Assembly (NCBI RefSeq): GCF_015278125.1
Contig: NZ_JADILO010000001.1
Coordinates: 372,001-436,000 of the forward strand
Origin: Vibrio fluminensis
GTDB lineage: Bacteria > Pseudomonadota > Gammaproteobacteria > Enterobacterales > Vibrionaceae
Length of the DNA stretch: 64,000 nucleotides
Direction of reading: 5' to 3'
The notes under the pieces were generated by a model that worked only from the letters and a program-made list of their open reading frames with translations, searched no databases and had not been told where the DNA came from. Below are positions 28,203 through 36,985 of this stretch, one piece after another. How positions within the stretch are numbered: the stretch's first letter is position 1; each line of letters begins with the position of its first letter. Made by a program: the position numbers and the translations under genes.

Positions 28203-28228
28203 CTTGAGAGGTCATACAACCTCTCAAG
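28203..28228. terminator. hairpin between pspC and vexI
   Basis: A perfect 10-bp stem CTTGAGAGGT / ACCTCTCAAG with a six-base loop, in the gap between two leftward operons. The T run (four) is on the plus strand, so as a terminator for pspC it would lack the usual U tract; it may only slow or stabilise that transcript. Confidence 0.5.
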
Positions 28229-28253
28229 TTTTAGACGTGATTTACGATAGAAA

Positions 28254-28640
28254 TTACAACTTACTAAACTCTCGATTCACTTTAAACGTATCTGACGTGA
28301 CATAAGCTTCCATACGACGAACTTTACCTTCCAGTTGCGCGAAGTCTTTGTCCAAAGTATCCAGCAGTTGTTCTGGCGATTGCCCAGCTTGCCACGGTTT
28401 ATTTTTCAGTTTGTGCTCTTGTTTGGCTCGTAAACTTTCTACATAGTTTGCAGGCTGTTTCTCTAACATCAGAGTCAAGGCGATATAGGCCAACAATACT
28501 AGGAATGAGCCCCCAAGCAGCGCTGCCGAAATCACTAAGATACGCACAACCCAAACTTCTGCGCCTATATAGTTAGCAAGGCCTGCACAAACACCACTCA
28601 ACTTACCATTGATCGTATCGCGATACAGTTCTTTACTCAT
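28254..28640 (-). CDS. pspC: phage shock protein C
   Basis: A 128-aa inner-membrane protein with a PspC domain: ELYRDTINGKLSGVCAGLAN, split by a short helix, then a single membrane span LLGGSFLVLLAYIALTLML and a long charged tail. With PspB it senses secretin mislocalisation and membrane stress and takes PspA off PspF. The frame extends upstream into pspB, but ATG 28640 is the known start; it overlaps pspB by eight bases. Last gene of pspABC. Confidence 0.95.
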   Translation of the reverse strand: MSKELYRDTINGKLSGVCAGLANYIGAEVWVVRILVISAALLGGSFLVLLAYIALTLMLEKQPANYVESLRAKQEHKLKNKPWQAGQSPEQLLDTLDKDFAQLEGKVRRMEAYVTSDTFKVNREFSKL

Positions 28641-28866
28641 AGTTGCGCCTCCAATTCGGCGACTCCGCATCGAGGATTCGCTCTAATGTATCGACGCGCT
28701 TTTGCATCGACTCAGCACGCTCGGAAAGCTGCTCCAAGCGTTGAAAGTCTTCTTGCGACAATCCACTGCTGGTTTTACGCTTACTGCGATAGTGCAGAAT
28801 CAACCATAATGGAGCCACAAAAATCAGGAAAACGATCAGTGGTCCTGCAATCCAAAACGAAGACAT
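28633..28866 (-). CDS. pspB: phage shock protein B
   Basis: A 77-aa protein with one N-terminal membrane helix (about residues 5-25, IAGPLIVFLIFVAPLWLILHY), a basic KRK stretch, then a leucine-zipper-like coiled coil (SERAESMQKRVDTLERILD) and the typical ending SPNWRRNYE. Partner of PspC in sensing. GGAGTT lies just before the ATG. Confidence 0.96.
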   Translation of the reverse strand: MSSFWIAGPLIVFLIFVAPLWLILHYRSKRKTSSGLSQEDFQRLEQLSERAESMQKRVDTLERILDAESPNWRRNYE

Positions 28867-28944
28867 AAGTAACTCCTAAATTCATCGACACAAGGCAGGT
28901 AGGTCTACCTGCCTATTTTGTTGGCATAAGCCGAATAGCATTAA

Positions 28945-29613
28945 CTATTTCTTTTCTTCCATTTGTTGCTTTAGCTTTGCTAGTTCTTGCTCAATCTCAT
29001 CTTGCGCTTGCAGCTCAGCAAACTCTTGATCAAGAGATTTACCTTGGCCGGTTTTTGCGTACAAATCTGCTTCCGCTTCAAGCTCATCAATCTTACGCGA
29101 ATATTGGTCAAATTTCGCCATCGCTTCGCTTGTACGAGCTGTGTGCAGATGACGCTGAACATCGCGACGATTTGAGGCAGTTTGGCTACGAATCGCTAAC
29201 GCTTGTTGCTTCGCGCGAGTCTCCGTAATTTTGCTTTCTAACTTGCCAATTTCACCAGTTAGCTTATTGATTGTCTCTTCAACTAACGTTTGCTCGGTAT
29301 GAAGACCTTTGAGTACATCTTGCAGCTTCTGCTTTTCAATCAAAGCAGCACGCGCCAGATCTTCACGCTCTTTCGTCAGAGCTAATGTTGCTTTTTGTTG
29401 CCATTCTGCAACTTGGTCTTCAATCGCTTCTACTTTGCGTGCCAACTCTTTTTTATCGGCAATTGCTTTTGCAGAGTTAGTACGTACTTCCACCAGCGTG
29501 TCTTCCATCTCTTGAATAATCAAGCGGATCATTTTTTCTGGATCTTCAGCTTTATCCAGCAAAGCACTGATGTTTGAATTTACGATATCGGCAAAACGAG
29601 AAAAAATACCCAT
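28945..29613 (-). CDS. pspA: phage shock protein A
   Basis: A 222-aa peripheral membrane protein of the ESCRT-III-like Vipp1/PspA family. An amphipathic N-terminal helix (MGIFSRFADIVNSNISALLD) binds stressed membranes; the rest is coiled coil, with the conserved DPEKMIRLIIQEMEDTLVEVR. In unstressed cells it inhibits PspF. The frame extends eight codons upstream, but AAGGAG seven bases before ATG 29613 fixes the start. It is read from the sigma-54 promoter at 29663-29678. Confidence 0.97.
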   Translation of the reverse strand: MGIFSRFADIVNSNISALLDKAEDPEKMIRLIIQEMEDTLVEVRTNSAKAIADKKELARKVEAIEDQVAEWQQKATLALTKEREDLARAALIEKQKLQDVLKGLHTEQTLVEETINKLTGEIGKLESKITETRAKQQALAIRSQTASNRRDVQRHLHTARTSEAMAKFDQYSRKIDELEAEADLYAKTGQGKSLDQEFAELQAQDEIEQELAKLKQQMEEKK

Positions 29614-29662
29614 GGACGACTCCTTTACATTTATCATTTCGAGTTAAGACATAGATAAATAA

Positions 29663-29678
29663 TCAAACTCCGTGCCAA
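29663..29678 (-). promoter_or_regulatory. sigma-54 promoter of pspABC
   Basis: On the minus strand TTGGCACGGAGTTTGA fits the -24/-12 pattern TGGCAC-N5-TTGC except that the last base is A instead of C. It ends 50 bases before the pspA ATG. Divergent pspF, the expected activator, begins 120 bases on the other side, leaving room for upstream activator and IHF sites. Confidence 0.82.
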
Positions 29679-29796
29679 GTTTATAATTATATATATTTCA
29701 TATGCTTAACAAATAACATTAAAATAACTCCTTGTATGCATGACAGATTTGACCAACTATAGGTGAAATTTACCAACCCTATGAGCACAGCTGACT

Positions 29797-30783
29797 ATGA
29801 AACAAAATTTGATTGGCGAGTCTCCAGCCTTCCTCTCGGTCTTAGACAAAGTTTCTAAGCTGGCCAATATTGAACGACCTATACTTATCATAGGTGAGCG
29901 AGGGACCGGTAAAGAGTTGATTGCACAGCGCCTCCACTATCTATCGAAACGTTGGGATCAACCACTAATATCACTCAACTGCTCAGCACTAAGTGAAGGC
30001 TTGATTGACTCAGAACTGTTTGGTCACGAATCTGGTTCATTTACTGGCTCTAAAGGTCGACATAAAGGTCGATTCGAGCGCGCTGAAAATGGTACGTTGT
30101 TTTTGGATGAACTCGCGACCGCACCGTTAATGGTGCAGGAAAAGCTGTTACGTGTGATTGAATATGGTCAGTACGAACGCGTGGGTGGACACGATATGCT
30201 CAACAGCAACGTTCGATTAGTCTGTGCCACCAATGCGGATTTACCAGCAATGGCAGAACAAGGACTATTTCGTGCCGACCTTCTCGACCGCTTAGCCTTT
30301 GATGTTATTCATCTACCCCCGCTGAGAGAGAGAAAAGAAGACATTTTGCTTTTGGCGGAATACTACGCGATAAAAATGTGTCGTGAGTTATCACTCGATT
30401 ATTTTGTCGGTTTTACTGCCGAAGCACAGCAAAAATTATTAGAGTATTCATGGCCGGGTAACGTGCGAGAACTCAAGAATGTCGTAGAGCGCGCAGTATA
30501 TCAAAACGGCAATTCGGACTTTGCGATTGATGAGTTGGTATTCAATCCTTTTGCGCGAGAAGCAGTAAACACCGAAGACGAGCACGAAAACAAAGTAGAC
30601 TGTGTTAGCCATTTTACCTTCCCACTCGACTACAAAGAGTGGCAAGAGCAACAAGATAGGCAGCTACTTGAAGCGGTACTCGAAGAAAGTAAATTTAATC
30701 AGCGGAAAGCAGCAGACTTGTTAGGCCTAAGTTACCATCAACTACGTGGTATGGTTAGAAAGTATGAGCTTACTGGTAAATAA
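29797..30783 (+). CDS. pspF: psp operon transcriptional activator PspF
   Basis: A 328-aa sigma-54 activator without an N-terminal receiver domain, which is the PspF hallmark because control comes from bound PspA. Walker A is GERGTGKE (33-40) and Walker B LFLDE (101-105). The sigma-54-contact loop at 80-85 reads GSFTGS rather than the usual GAFTGA. R-fingers RADLLDRLAFDV and the C-terminal Fis-type helix-turn-helix (FNQRKAADLLGLSYHQLRGMVRKY) are present. Divergent from pspABC. Its ribosome site is weak, as expected for a low-level regulator. Confidence 0.96.
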   Translation: MKQNLIGESPAFLSVLDKVSKLANIERPILIIGERGTGKELIAQRLHYLSKRWDQPLISLNCSALSEGLIDSELFGHESGSFTGSKGRHKGRFERAENGTLFLDELATAPLMVQEKLLRVIEYGQYERVGGHDMLNSNVRLVCATNADLPAMAEQGLFRADLLDRLAFDVIHLPPLRERKEDILLLAEYYAIKMCRELSLDYFVGFTAEAQQKLLEYSWPGNVRELKNVVERAVYQNGNSDFAIDELVFNPFAREAVNTEDEHENKVDCVSHFTFPLDYKEWQEQQDRQLLEAVLEESKFNQRKAADLLGLSYHQLRGMVRKYELTGK

Positions 30784-30903
30784 CCAGTACAGGTGGCTAC
30801 TTAGGTGTACACGAGTAAGCTGTTTTATCAAAACAATTAGTAGTCATTGCAATGACCGTTAGGCATAATTAGCGGTTCCTTTGCGCTATAAACGCTAGAT
30901 CTT

Positions 30904-32520
30904 ATGAGAGCAATCATACAATTGACATTCAGTTTCTTCGCCGCTGGTCTACTTACAGGCTGTGGTGAAGAAATCAGTCACGAGAAAGCACGCCAAACTG
31001 GGTTCGTATTTTGTGGCCAAGCAGGGCCAGCAACCTTTAACCCACAATTGGTCGATAGCGGTATTACTTCTGAAACGCTCAGTTCTCAGTTATTTGATAC
31101 GCTTTTAACGTTAGATAGCAAAACTTACCAACCAAAGCCCAGTATTGCAGAAAGCTGGCAGGTAAATGAAGCAGGCACTGAATACCAGTTCACGTTAAAA
31201 CCGAATGTCGCTTTTCAAACCACTGATTGGTTCACACCAACACGTCCGCTAAACGCTGATGATGTGGTATTTAGCTTCCGTCGCATCATCGACTCTGACC
31301 ACCCTTTCCATAATGTTGGTAACGGCTACCCTTGGTTTAATGGTATCGACTTTCAAAACCTTCTGTTGAACGTCGTTAAGTTGGATGATTATCGCGTCAA
31401 ATTTGTGCTCGCCAAGCCTGACAATACCTTCTTGTCCAACATTGCTACCAGTCATGCGGTGATCCACTCGAAAGAGTACGCCGATCAACTGCTGATGAGC
31501 GATGAGTTGAGCTTCTTAGATAGCAAACCTGTCGGTACGGGGCCATTCTACCTCGATGACTACCAAGTCAACGACCTTGTCCGCTTAAAGCGTCATGATA
31601 ATTACTGGGCAGGCAAAGCGAAGATGAAACAGGTGGTGTTTGATATCTCCCACCGCGGCACCGGCACACTGGCAAAATTACTGCGCAACGAATGCGATGT
31701 ATTAACGTCCCCTCGTTCTAGCCAAATCCCGACCATTGAAGCTCATGAGCAGTTGACACTCACGGCCAAACCGGCCATGAACATCTCATACATTGCCGTC
31801 AATACTGAGCATCCAGCATTAAGTGACGTAAGAGTTAGACGTGCTCTGAACCATGCAATCAATCGTCAAAATATCCTCGATTCAGTTTACTACGGCACAG
31901 GTAGCCAAGCCTTCTCTGTTCTGCCGCAAAACTCTTGGGCCTATAACGGCGACAGCATTCAGGTACGTTATGATCGTAACTATGCGATTGCTCTATTGCG
32001 TGATGCCGGTTTCGCCGATGGACTGACACTGAATATGCTCGTACCACTTGAGCCTCGATCGTATAATCCTAGCCCGAGAAAAACCGCAGAACTGATCCAA
32101 GCCAATATGGCTGATATCGGTATTACGCTAAATCTGTTGACCGATGACAGATTTAGCGGTGTGGCGAGCGAAAATAGTGATAAAATCGACCTGTACTTAA
32201 CGGGTTGGATTGCAGACACTGGTGACCCAGATAACTTCCTAAGACCACTACTCTCGTGTAATGCTGAGCTTGCTGGTCCAAATATCTCTAGCTGGTGTAA
32301 TCCGGACTTCGACTTCCTACTAGATTTAGCTTTGGAAGTAGAAACGCCTCGTTATCGCATTAACTTATATAAGCAAGCGCAAAACATTCTCAATTCAGAG
32401 TTTCCTGTAATACCACTGAACCACGGAATGCAGTTCCAAGCGCATGATAGTTCGTTAGTAGGTTTTAAAATGAGCCCATTCAATGCTCAGCCATTCGATC
32501 AAGTAGAGAGGATTCGCTAG
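30904..32520 (+). CDS. sapA: SapA peptide-binding lipoprotein of the Sap ABC transporter
   Basis: A 538-aa family-5 solute-binding protein with a lipoprotein signal (MRAIIQLTFSFFAAGLLTGC, lipobox LTGC at about 17-20). The binding-protein marks are FVFCGQAGPATFNPQLVDSG, WFTPTRPLNADDVVFSFRR and GTGPFYLDDYQ. In enterics SapA binds cationic antimicrobial peptides or haem, while SapBCDF is reported to export putrescine. The E. coli SapA has an ordinary signal peptide, so the lipobox is a difference worth noting. First of five overlapping genes; sapB starts on the very next base after its stop. Confidence 0.93.
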   Translation: MRAIIQLTFSFFAAGLLTGCGEEISHEKARQTGFVFCGQAGPATFNPQLVDSGITSETLSSQLFDTLLTLDSKTYQPKPSIAESWQVNEAGTEYQFTLKPNVAFQTTDWFTPTRPLNADDVVFSFRRIIDSDHPFHNVGNGYPWFNGIDFQNLLLNVVKLDDYRVKFVLAKPDNTFLSNIATSHAVIHSKEYADQLLMSDELSFLDSKPVGTGPFYLDDYQVNDLVRLKRHDNYWAGKAKMKQVVFDISHRGTGTLAKLLRNECDVLTSPRSSQIPTIEAHEQLTLTAKPAMNISYIAVNTEHPALSDVRVRRALNHAINRQNILDSVYYGTGSQAFSVLPQNSWAYNGDSIQVRYDRNYAIALLRDAGFADGLTLNMLVPLEPRSYNPSPRKTAELIQANMADIGITLNLLTDDRFSGVASENSDKIDLYLTGWIADTGDPDNFLRPLLSCNAELAGPNISSWCNPDFDFLLDLALEVETPRYRINLYKQAQNILNSEFPVIPLNHGMQFQAHDSSLVGFKMSPFNAQPFDQVERIR

Positions 32521-33483
32521 ATGTTTCTCTACACAATTCGACGACTGAACTTATTTATTATTACGTTACTGATCTTAACCATTGTCGGTTACAGCTTATT
32601 GCGTCTCGACCCAACCTCACATTGGGCAATGCAAAGCTTTTGGGGTGGTTGGACAAGCTACATTGGCGAGCTAACCCACCTCAATTTTGGTGTTAACAAA
32701 GCCGGCGTGCCGATTATTGATGAGCTAGAAACGGTATTCCCTGCCACTTTAGAACTCGGATTAATTGCCTTTATAATCTCATTGATCATCGGCATCCCTG
32801 TCGGCACTATCGCGGGTATGAAGCAAGGTAAATGGGTTGATACCATCATCTCCTTTACCTCGATGTCAGGCTACTCAGCACCGATTTTTTGGGTAGCGCT
32901 TTTGATGATCATGGTGTTCTCACTCCATTATCAAATGTTCCCGGTAGCCGGACGATACGATCTGCTTTACCAAATTGACCATGTGACTGGCTTTGCCTTG
33001 ATTGATGCATTTTTAACTGAAGGTCCACAACGCGCGCACGCTTTACAAAGTGTGATCAACCATCTGATCTTACCGTGTTTTGTTTTGGCTTTAGCGCCGA
33101 CAACACAAGTCATTGGTTTGATGCGAGCATCCGTTTCAGACGTAATGAGCAAAAACTATATCCGCGCCGCACGAATCAAAGGTTTATCCACGCGAGAAAT
33201 CGTTATGCAGCACGTGCTACGTAATGCCATTCCGCCAATCATTCCTAAAATCGGTGTACAACTCTCTAGTATGTTGACCTTAACGATTGTGACTGAATCC
33301 ATTTTCAACTGGCCTGGTATTGGCCGCTGGCTATTGGATGCTCTCGCAAACCAAGATTATGTGGCGATTCAAGCTGGTGTAATCGTCGTGGCAACGCTAG
33401 TACTCACTGCCAATATTCTTTCAGATTTGATTGGCGCGATGATCAACCCATTGGTAAGGAAAGAGTGGTATGCTAACCGATAA
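32521..33483 (+). CDS. sapB: SapB ABC transporter permease
   Basis: A 320-aa DppB-type permease with about six membrane segments. N-terminal MFLYTIRRLNLFIITLLILTIVGY is followed by a long periplasmic stretch, and the EAA loop is MSKNYIRAARIKGLSTREIV. The ribosome site GAGAGGA lies inside the end of sapA. It overlaps sapC by 14 bases. Confidence 0.94.
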   Translation: MFLYTIRRLNLFIITLLILTIVGYSLLRLDPTSHWAMQSFWGGWTSYIGELTHLNFGVNKAGVPIIDELETVFPATLELGLIAFIISLIIGIPVGTIAGMKQGKWVDTIISFTSMSGYSAPIFWVALLMIMVFSLHYQMFPVAGRYDLLYQIDHVTGFALIDAFLTEGPQRAHALQSVINHLILPCFVLALAPTTQVIGLMRASVSDVMSKNYIRAARIKGLSTREIVMQHVLRNAIPPIIPKIGVQLSSMLTLTIVTESIFNWPGIGRWLLDALANQDYVAIQAGVIVVATLVLTANILSDLIGAMINPLVRKEWYANR

Positions 33484-34357
33484 CATATATCAAGAAGAGC
33501 GCATCCCAACTCAGTTTGAGCGCTTTTGGCGTAGTTTCCGCGCTAACAGCTTGGCCATGTTCGGTTTATGGTGTCTGATCATTGTTGCGCTTATCACCAT
33601 CATTGCCCCGTGGATCACGCCGCATGACCCTCAAGCACAAAGTGGTGAGCTATTACTGCCCCCCTCTTGGAGCCCTGCGGGAACGGTCGAGTATTTTCTT
33701 GGCACCGATGATTTAGGCCGAGATATCTTGTCGCGCCTGATCATTGGTTCGCAACCAACGTTTGGTGCAGCGGTGTTAATTACCGTTATCGCTGCGGCAA
33801 TCGGCAGTGCTATCGGCACTCTAGCGGGCATGACCAAAGGCTTGATATCAAGTACGTTAAATCACCTGCTTGATACCGTAATGTCTATCCCGTCGCTGCT
33901 GCTTGCGATTATCTTCGTTGCCTTTCTCGGCTTTGGTGAATTCAATGTGTTACTGGCGATCTGTATCGCATTGATCCCAAGATTTATTCGCTCGATCTAT
34001 ATCGCTGTCCATACTGAAGTCGAGAAAGACTACATTATGGCCGCCCGCCTAGATGGTGCGAATAACTTCTATCTCCTGTGGAACTCGATCCTACCTAACG
34101 TATTAGTGGTGTTTGCCACCGAATTTACTTTGGCGCTTTCTATTGCCATTTTAGATATTACTGCGTTGGGTTTCCTTGGTTTAGGCGCTCAAGCCCCAAG
34201 TGCTGAATGGGGTGCGATTTTGGGTGATTCAGTAGAGCTGATTTATCTCGCTCCGTGGACAGTAACACTACCGGGATTGGCCATCATGTTTACTGTCGTG
34301 GTTGTAAACTTAGTGGGTGAAGGCGTGCGCCAAGCTCTAAATGCAGGGGTAGAATAA
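33470..34357 (+). CDS. sapC: SapC ABC transporter permease
   Basis: A 295-aa DppC-type permease with the N-terminal TM and cytoplasmic leader of the family ([18 protein letters not shown]), the [20 protein letters not shown] motif following it, and the EAA loop [25 protein letters not shown] is nine bases before ATG 33470. It shares one base with sapD (TAATG). Confidence 0.94.
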   Translation: MLTDNIYQEERIPTQFERFWRSFRANSLAMFGLWCLIIVALITIIAPWITPHDPQAQSGELLLPPSWSPAGTVEYFLGTDDLGRDILSRLIIGSQPTFGAAVLITVIAAAIGSAIGTLAGMTKGLISSTLNHLLDTVMSIPSLLLAIIFVAFLGFGEFNVLLAICIALIPRFIRSIYIAVHTEVEKDYIMAARLDGANNFYLLWNSILPNVLVVFATEFTLALSIAILDITALGFLGLGAQAPSAEWGAILGDSVELIYLAPWTVTLPGLAIMFTVVVVNLVGEGVRQALNAGVE

Positions 34358-35352
34358 TGCCGTTGTTAGATATTCGACACCTGACGATTGAAATCGAAAC
34401 GCCACAAGGTCGCGTGAAAGCCGTTGACCGTATGAGTATGACACTCAATGAAGGTGAAATTCGTGGTTTAGTGGGTGAGTCTGGCTCAGGCAAAAGCTTG
34501 GTCGCGAAAGCGATTGTCGGCGTTTGTAAAGACAACTGGACTATCACTGCGGACCGTATGCGCCTTGGCAACATTGACCTACTTCAGCTCACCCCTCGTG
34601 AGCGACGCCGCGTAATCGCGCGTGATATCGCGATGATATTTCAAGAACCGTCTACCTGTCTCGACCCTTCAGAAGAGGTGGGAAAACAATTAATTGAGTC
34701 CATTCCTTCACGCTCTTTTGACGGGAAATGGTGGCAGCGTTTTCAATGGCGTCGCAAGCAAGCGATCGCCCTGCTACATAAAGTCGGCATCAAAAATCAC
34801 CGCCAGATCATGAGTAGTTATCCTTATGAGTTAACCGATGGTGAGTGTCAAAAGGTCATGATTGCGATGGCGATTGCCGCCAAGCCAAAATTGCTGATTG
34901 CCGATGAGCCGACCAACGATCTGGACCCAATCACCCAATCGCAAATATTACGTCTACTAAGCCGCATGAACCAAATCAACAATACCAGTATCTTGTTGAT
35001 CGGTCATGACCTGACAACCATTACTCAGTGGGCAAATCGCATCACCGTAATGTACTGCGGGCAATCGGTAGAGTCGGCGGATACAGATAAAATCCTTGAG
35101 AAACCGAAACATCCTTATACCGCAGCTCTGCTTAAAGCGATGCCAGATTTCTCAGAGTGGATTCCACATAAGCAAAAATTACAATCGCTTCCGGGCTCGA
35201 TACCGCCATTGCAACATTTGCCGATTGGCTGTCGCCTTGGTCCTCGTTGCCCTTATGCTCAGCGTCAGTGCGTAGAAATTCCGATGCCAAAACGAATTAA
35301 AAACCACAAATACGCTTGCCACTTCCCACTCAACACGGAGAAGAAAGGATGA
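34357..35352 (+). CDS. sapD: SapD ABC transporter ATP-binding protein
   Basis: A 331-aa oligopeptide-type ATPase: Walker [12 protein letters not shown]-loop [11 protein letters not shown], Walker [14 protein letters not shown] and H-loop LIGHD. The ABC signature is degenerate, [16 protein letters not shown] instead of LSGGQ; the E. coli SapD also has a degenerate form. The C-terminal oligopeptide-transporter domain ([14 protein letters not shown]) with clustered Cys is present. Stop overlaps the sapF start (ATGA). Confidence 0.94.
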   Translation: MPLLDIRHLTIEIETPQGRVKAVDRMSMTLNEGEIRGLVGESGSGKSLVAKAIVGVCKDNWTITADRMRLGNIDLLQLTPRERRRVIARDIAMIFQEPSTCLDPSEEVGKQLIESIPSRSFDGKWWQRFQWRRKQAIALLHKVGIKNHRQIMSSYPYELTDGECQKVMIAMAIAAKPKLLIADEPTNDLDPITQSQILRLLSRMNQINNTSILLIGHDLTTITQWANRITVMYCGQSVESADTDKILEKPKHPYTAALLKAMPDFSEWIPHKQKLQSLPGSIPPLQHLPIGCRLGPRCPYAQRQCVEIPMPKRIKNHKYACHFPLNTEKKG

Positions 35353-36134
35353 GTGCATTATTAGAAGTCACCGACCTGTCCAAGGTTTTCATCAGTCGCC
35401 CGGGGCTATTTCGTAAGAAAGAGCACGTTGCGGTGCAGCCTGTCAGCTTCAGTTTAGAAGCGGGACAAACTATTGGTTTTATTGGTCAAAACGGCTCAGG
35501 AAAGTCGACACTTGCACGCATGCTGGCTGGCATGGTTGAACCGACGTCAGGAGAGATCCGCGTCAACGGCGATTTGCTAGAACACAAAGATTACTCAACT
35601 CGCTGTAAGCTCATTCGCATGATCTTCCAAGATCCTAACACCTCACTGAATCCAAAAATTCAGATTGGTAATATCTTAGAAGGTCCATTGAAGCGTAATA
35701 CCAACATGCCGCCCGAGGCGCGAGTAAAACGTGTAAAAGACACTCTATTGCGCGTCGGCTTGTTGCCAGAACATGCGTACTTTTACCCACAAATGCTCGC
35801 GACAGGTCAAAAGCAGCGTGTATGTTTGGCTCGGGCACTGATTCTACAACCCTCAATCATCGTCGCGGATGAAGCGTTAAACGGTCTCGACATGGCGATG
35901 CGCTCACAGATCATCAACCTATTTCTTGAGCTGCAAGAAGAGATGGGCGTGTCATTTGTTTACGTATCGCAACACATCGGCACGGTTAAACACATCACGG
36001 ATAAGATTATGGTGATGCATGAAGGCGAAGTGGTTGAAGCAGGTGATACACACGCTGTATTGAGTAACCCGCAAAGCACCATCACCCAGCGTTTGGTGGA
36101 TAGCCACTTTAACAAGGCACCAAATTTCAGATAA
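35349..36134 (+). CDS. sapF: SapF ABC transporter ATP-binding protein
   Basis: A 261-aa ATPase, partner of SapD: Walker [13 protein letters not shown]-loop [11 protein letters not shown], Walker [13 protein letters not shown] and switch YVSQH in place of the usual histidine-Asp. The signature is [16 protein letters not shown], again not LSGGQ but the form known for SapF. The frame can be read 11 codons upstream inside sapD; ATG 35349 matches the E. coli start and the overlap logic of the operon. Confidence 0.94.
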   Translation: MSALLEVTDLSKVFISRPGLFRKKEHVAVQPVSFSLEAGQTIGFIGQNGSGKSTLARMLAGMVEPTSGEIRVNGDLLEHKDYSTRCKLIRMIFQDPNTSLNPKIQIGNILEGPLKRNTNMPPEARVKRVKDTLLRVGLLPEHAYFYPQMLATGQKQRVCLARALILQPSIIVADEALNGLDMAMRSQIINLFLELQEEMGVSFVYVSQHIGTVKHITDKIMVMHEGEVVEAGDTHAVLSNPQSTITQRLVDSHFNKAPNFR

Positions 36135-36145
36135 GGATGTAAATT

Positions 36146-36919
36146 GTGGCAAGGATCGCCTCACTTCTCCTACTGCTACTCAGCTCGAGTTCAGTCCATG
36201 CTACCGAACAAAATTGGCTCGATATCAGCTTTGTTCGCGCCGCTTTCCTTGATGTGGCGCTGAAAAATGAATACTCATCCGGCGATAAACCCTTAGTTAA
36301 GTGGCAGCAACCAATTAAGATCTGGGTGAAGCATAAAGTTGGCGATCAAGACCTGCATGATGAATTAGTCGACGCCCACCTCCAACATCTTCAGCAAGTC
36401 ACTAACCATCCGATCTATCGCGTTCCAACTCGCGAGCAAGCCAATGTAGTATGGATATTTACCCGAGAGTCATGGTGGCAGCAAGATATCAGCCAAGAAA
36501 TTGGTAAAGATGCACTGAAGCATATTCGCGGCGCCATTTGTAAAGCCAGTTATCGCACCTCCGTACGAAACAAAGACATTGTTAAGGCGACGATTATTAT
36601 CCCTGTCGATCAGAGCCGCGCATATGGTAAGTTGCTCGCTTGCATTGTAGAGGAGATCACCCAAGTGATGGGACTACCGAATGACTCGCAACTCGCCTAC
36701 CCTTCTATATTTAATGACTACACACCAGATGATCTTTTATCACCGCTCGATGTGGTATTACTCAAACTCCTTTACGAGCCATCGCTCAAAAGTGGCATGA
36801 CCAAACCGCAGGTCGCAAAGCAGCTTGATGTTTTACTGCCGCAATATCAGCGCAGCGGTTTGCTAAAGGATGCAGTCAACATCTCACGCTCTGCGCCACT
36901 TCGCAAAATGCTGGAGTAA
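36146..36919 (+). CDS. DUF2927 family secreted protein, last gene of the sap operon
   Basis: A 257-aa exported protein: signal peptide MARIASLLLLLLSSSSVHAT (cut after about residue 20), then a domain with CIVEEITQVMGLPNDSQLAY at 166-185, which is the DUF2927 signature (E-E-x3-Q-x2-G-L-x-N-D-S) and suggests a zincin-like fold whose metal-binding His residues are not obvious here. It starts at GTG with AAGGA eight bases upstream, 11 bases after sapF, so it is almost surely cotranscribed with sap. Function unknown; a periplasmic helper of peptide handling is one guess. Confidence 0.8.
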   Translation: MARIASLLLLLLSSSSVHATEQNWLDISFVRAAFLDVALKNEYSSGDKPLVKWQQPIKIWVKHKVGDQDLHDELVDAHLQHLQQVTNHPIYRVPTREQANVVWIFTRESWWQQDISQEIGKDALKHIRGAICKASYRTSVRNKDIVKATIIIPVDQSRAYGKLLACIVEEITQVMGLPNDSQLAYPSIFNDYTPDDLLSPLDVVLLKLLYEPSLKSGMTKPQVAKQLDVLLPQYQRSGLLKDAVNISRSAPLRKMLE

Positions 36920-36931
36920 ATTGATATAAAA

Positions 36932-36953
36932 AAACCCATCCGAAGATGGGTTT
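36932..36953 (-). terminator. rho-independent terminator of ppaC
   Basis: Stem AAACCCATC / GATGGGTTT around CGAA; on the minus strand followed by a run of seven T. It also lies 12 bases after the DUF2927 gene, for which the T run is only three. Confidence 0.85.
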
Positions 36954-36985
36954 CAAAATCATTCTGTGCTCAGTTAACCGATGGA

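Noticed and set aside
34290..34574. Antisense ORF across the sapC/sapD junction
   Set aside because: Shadow of overlapping sap genes; no ribosome site or family resemblance.
35790..35850. Degenerate ABC signature in SapF and SapD as a sign of broken ATPases
   Set aside because: Enteric SapD and SapF have the same kind of departures, so this is normal for the family.
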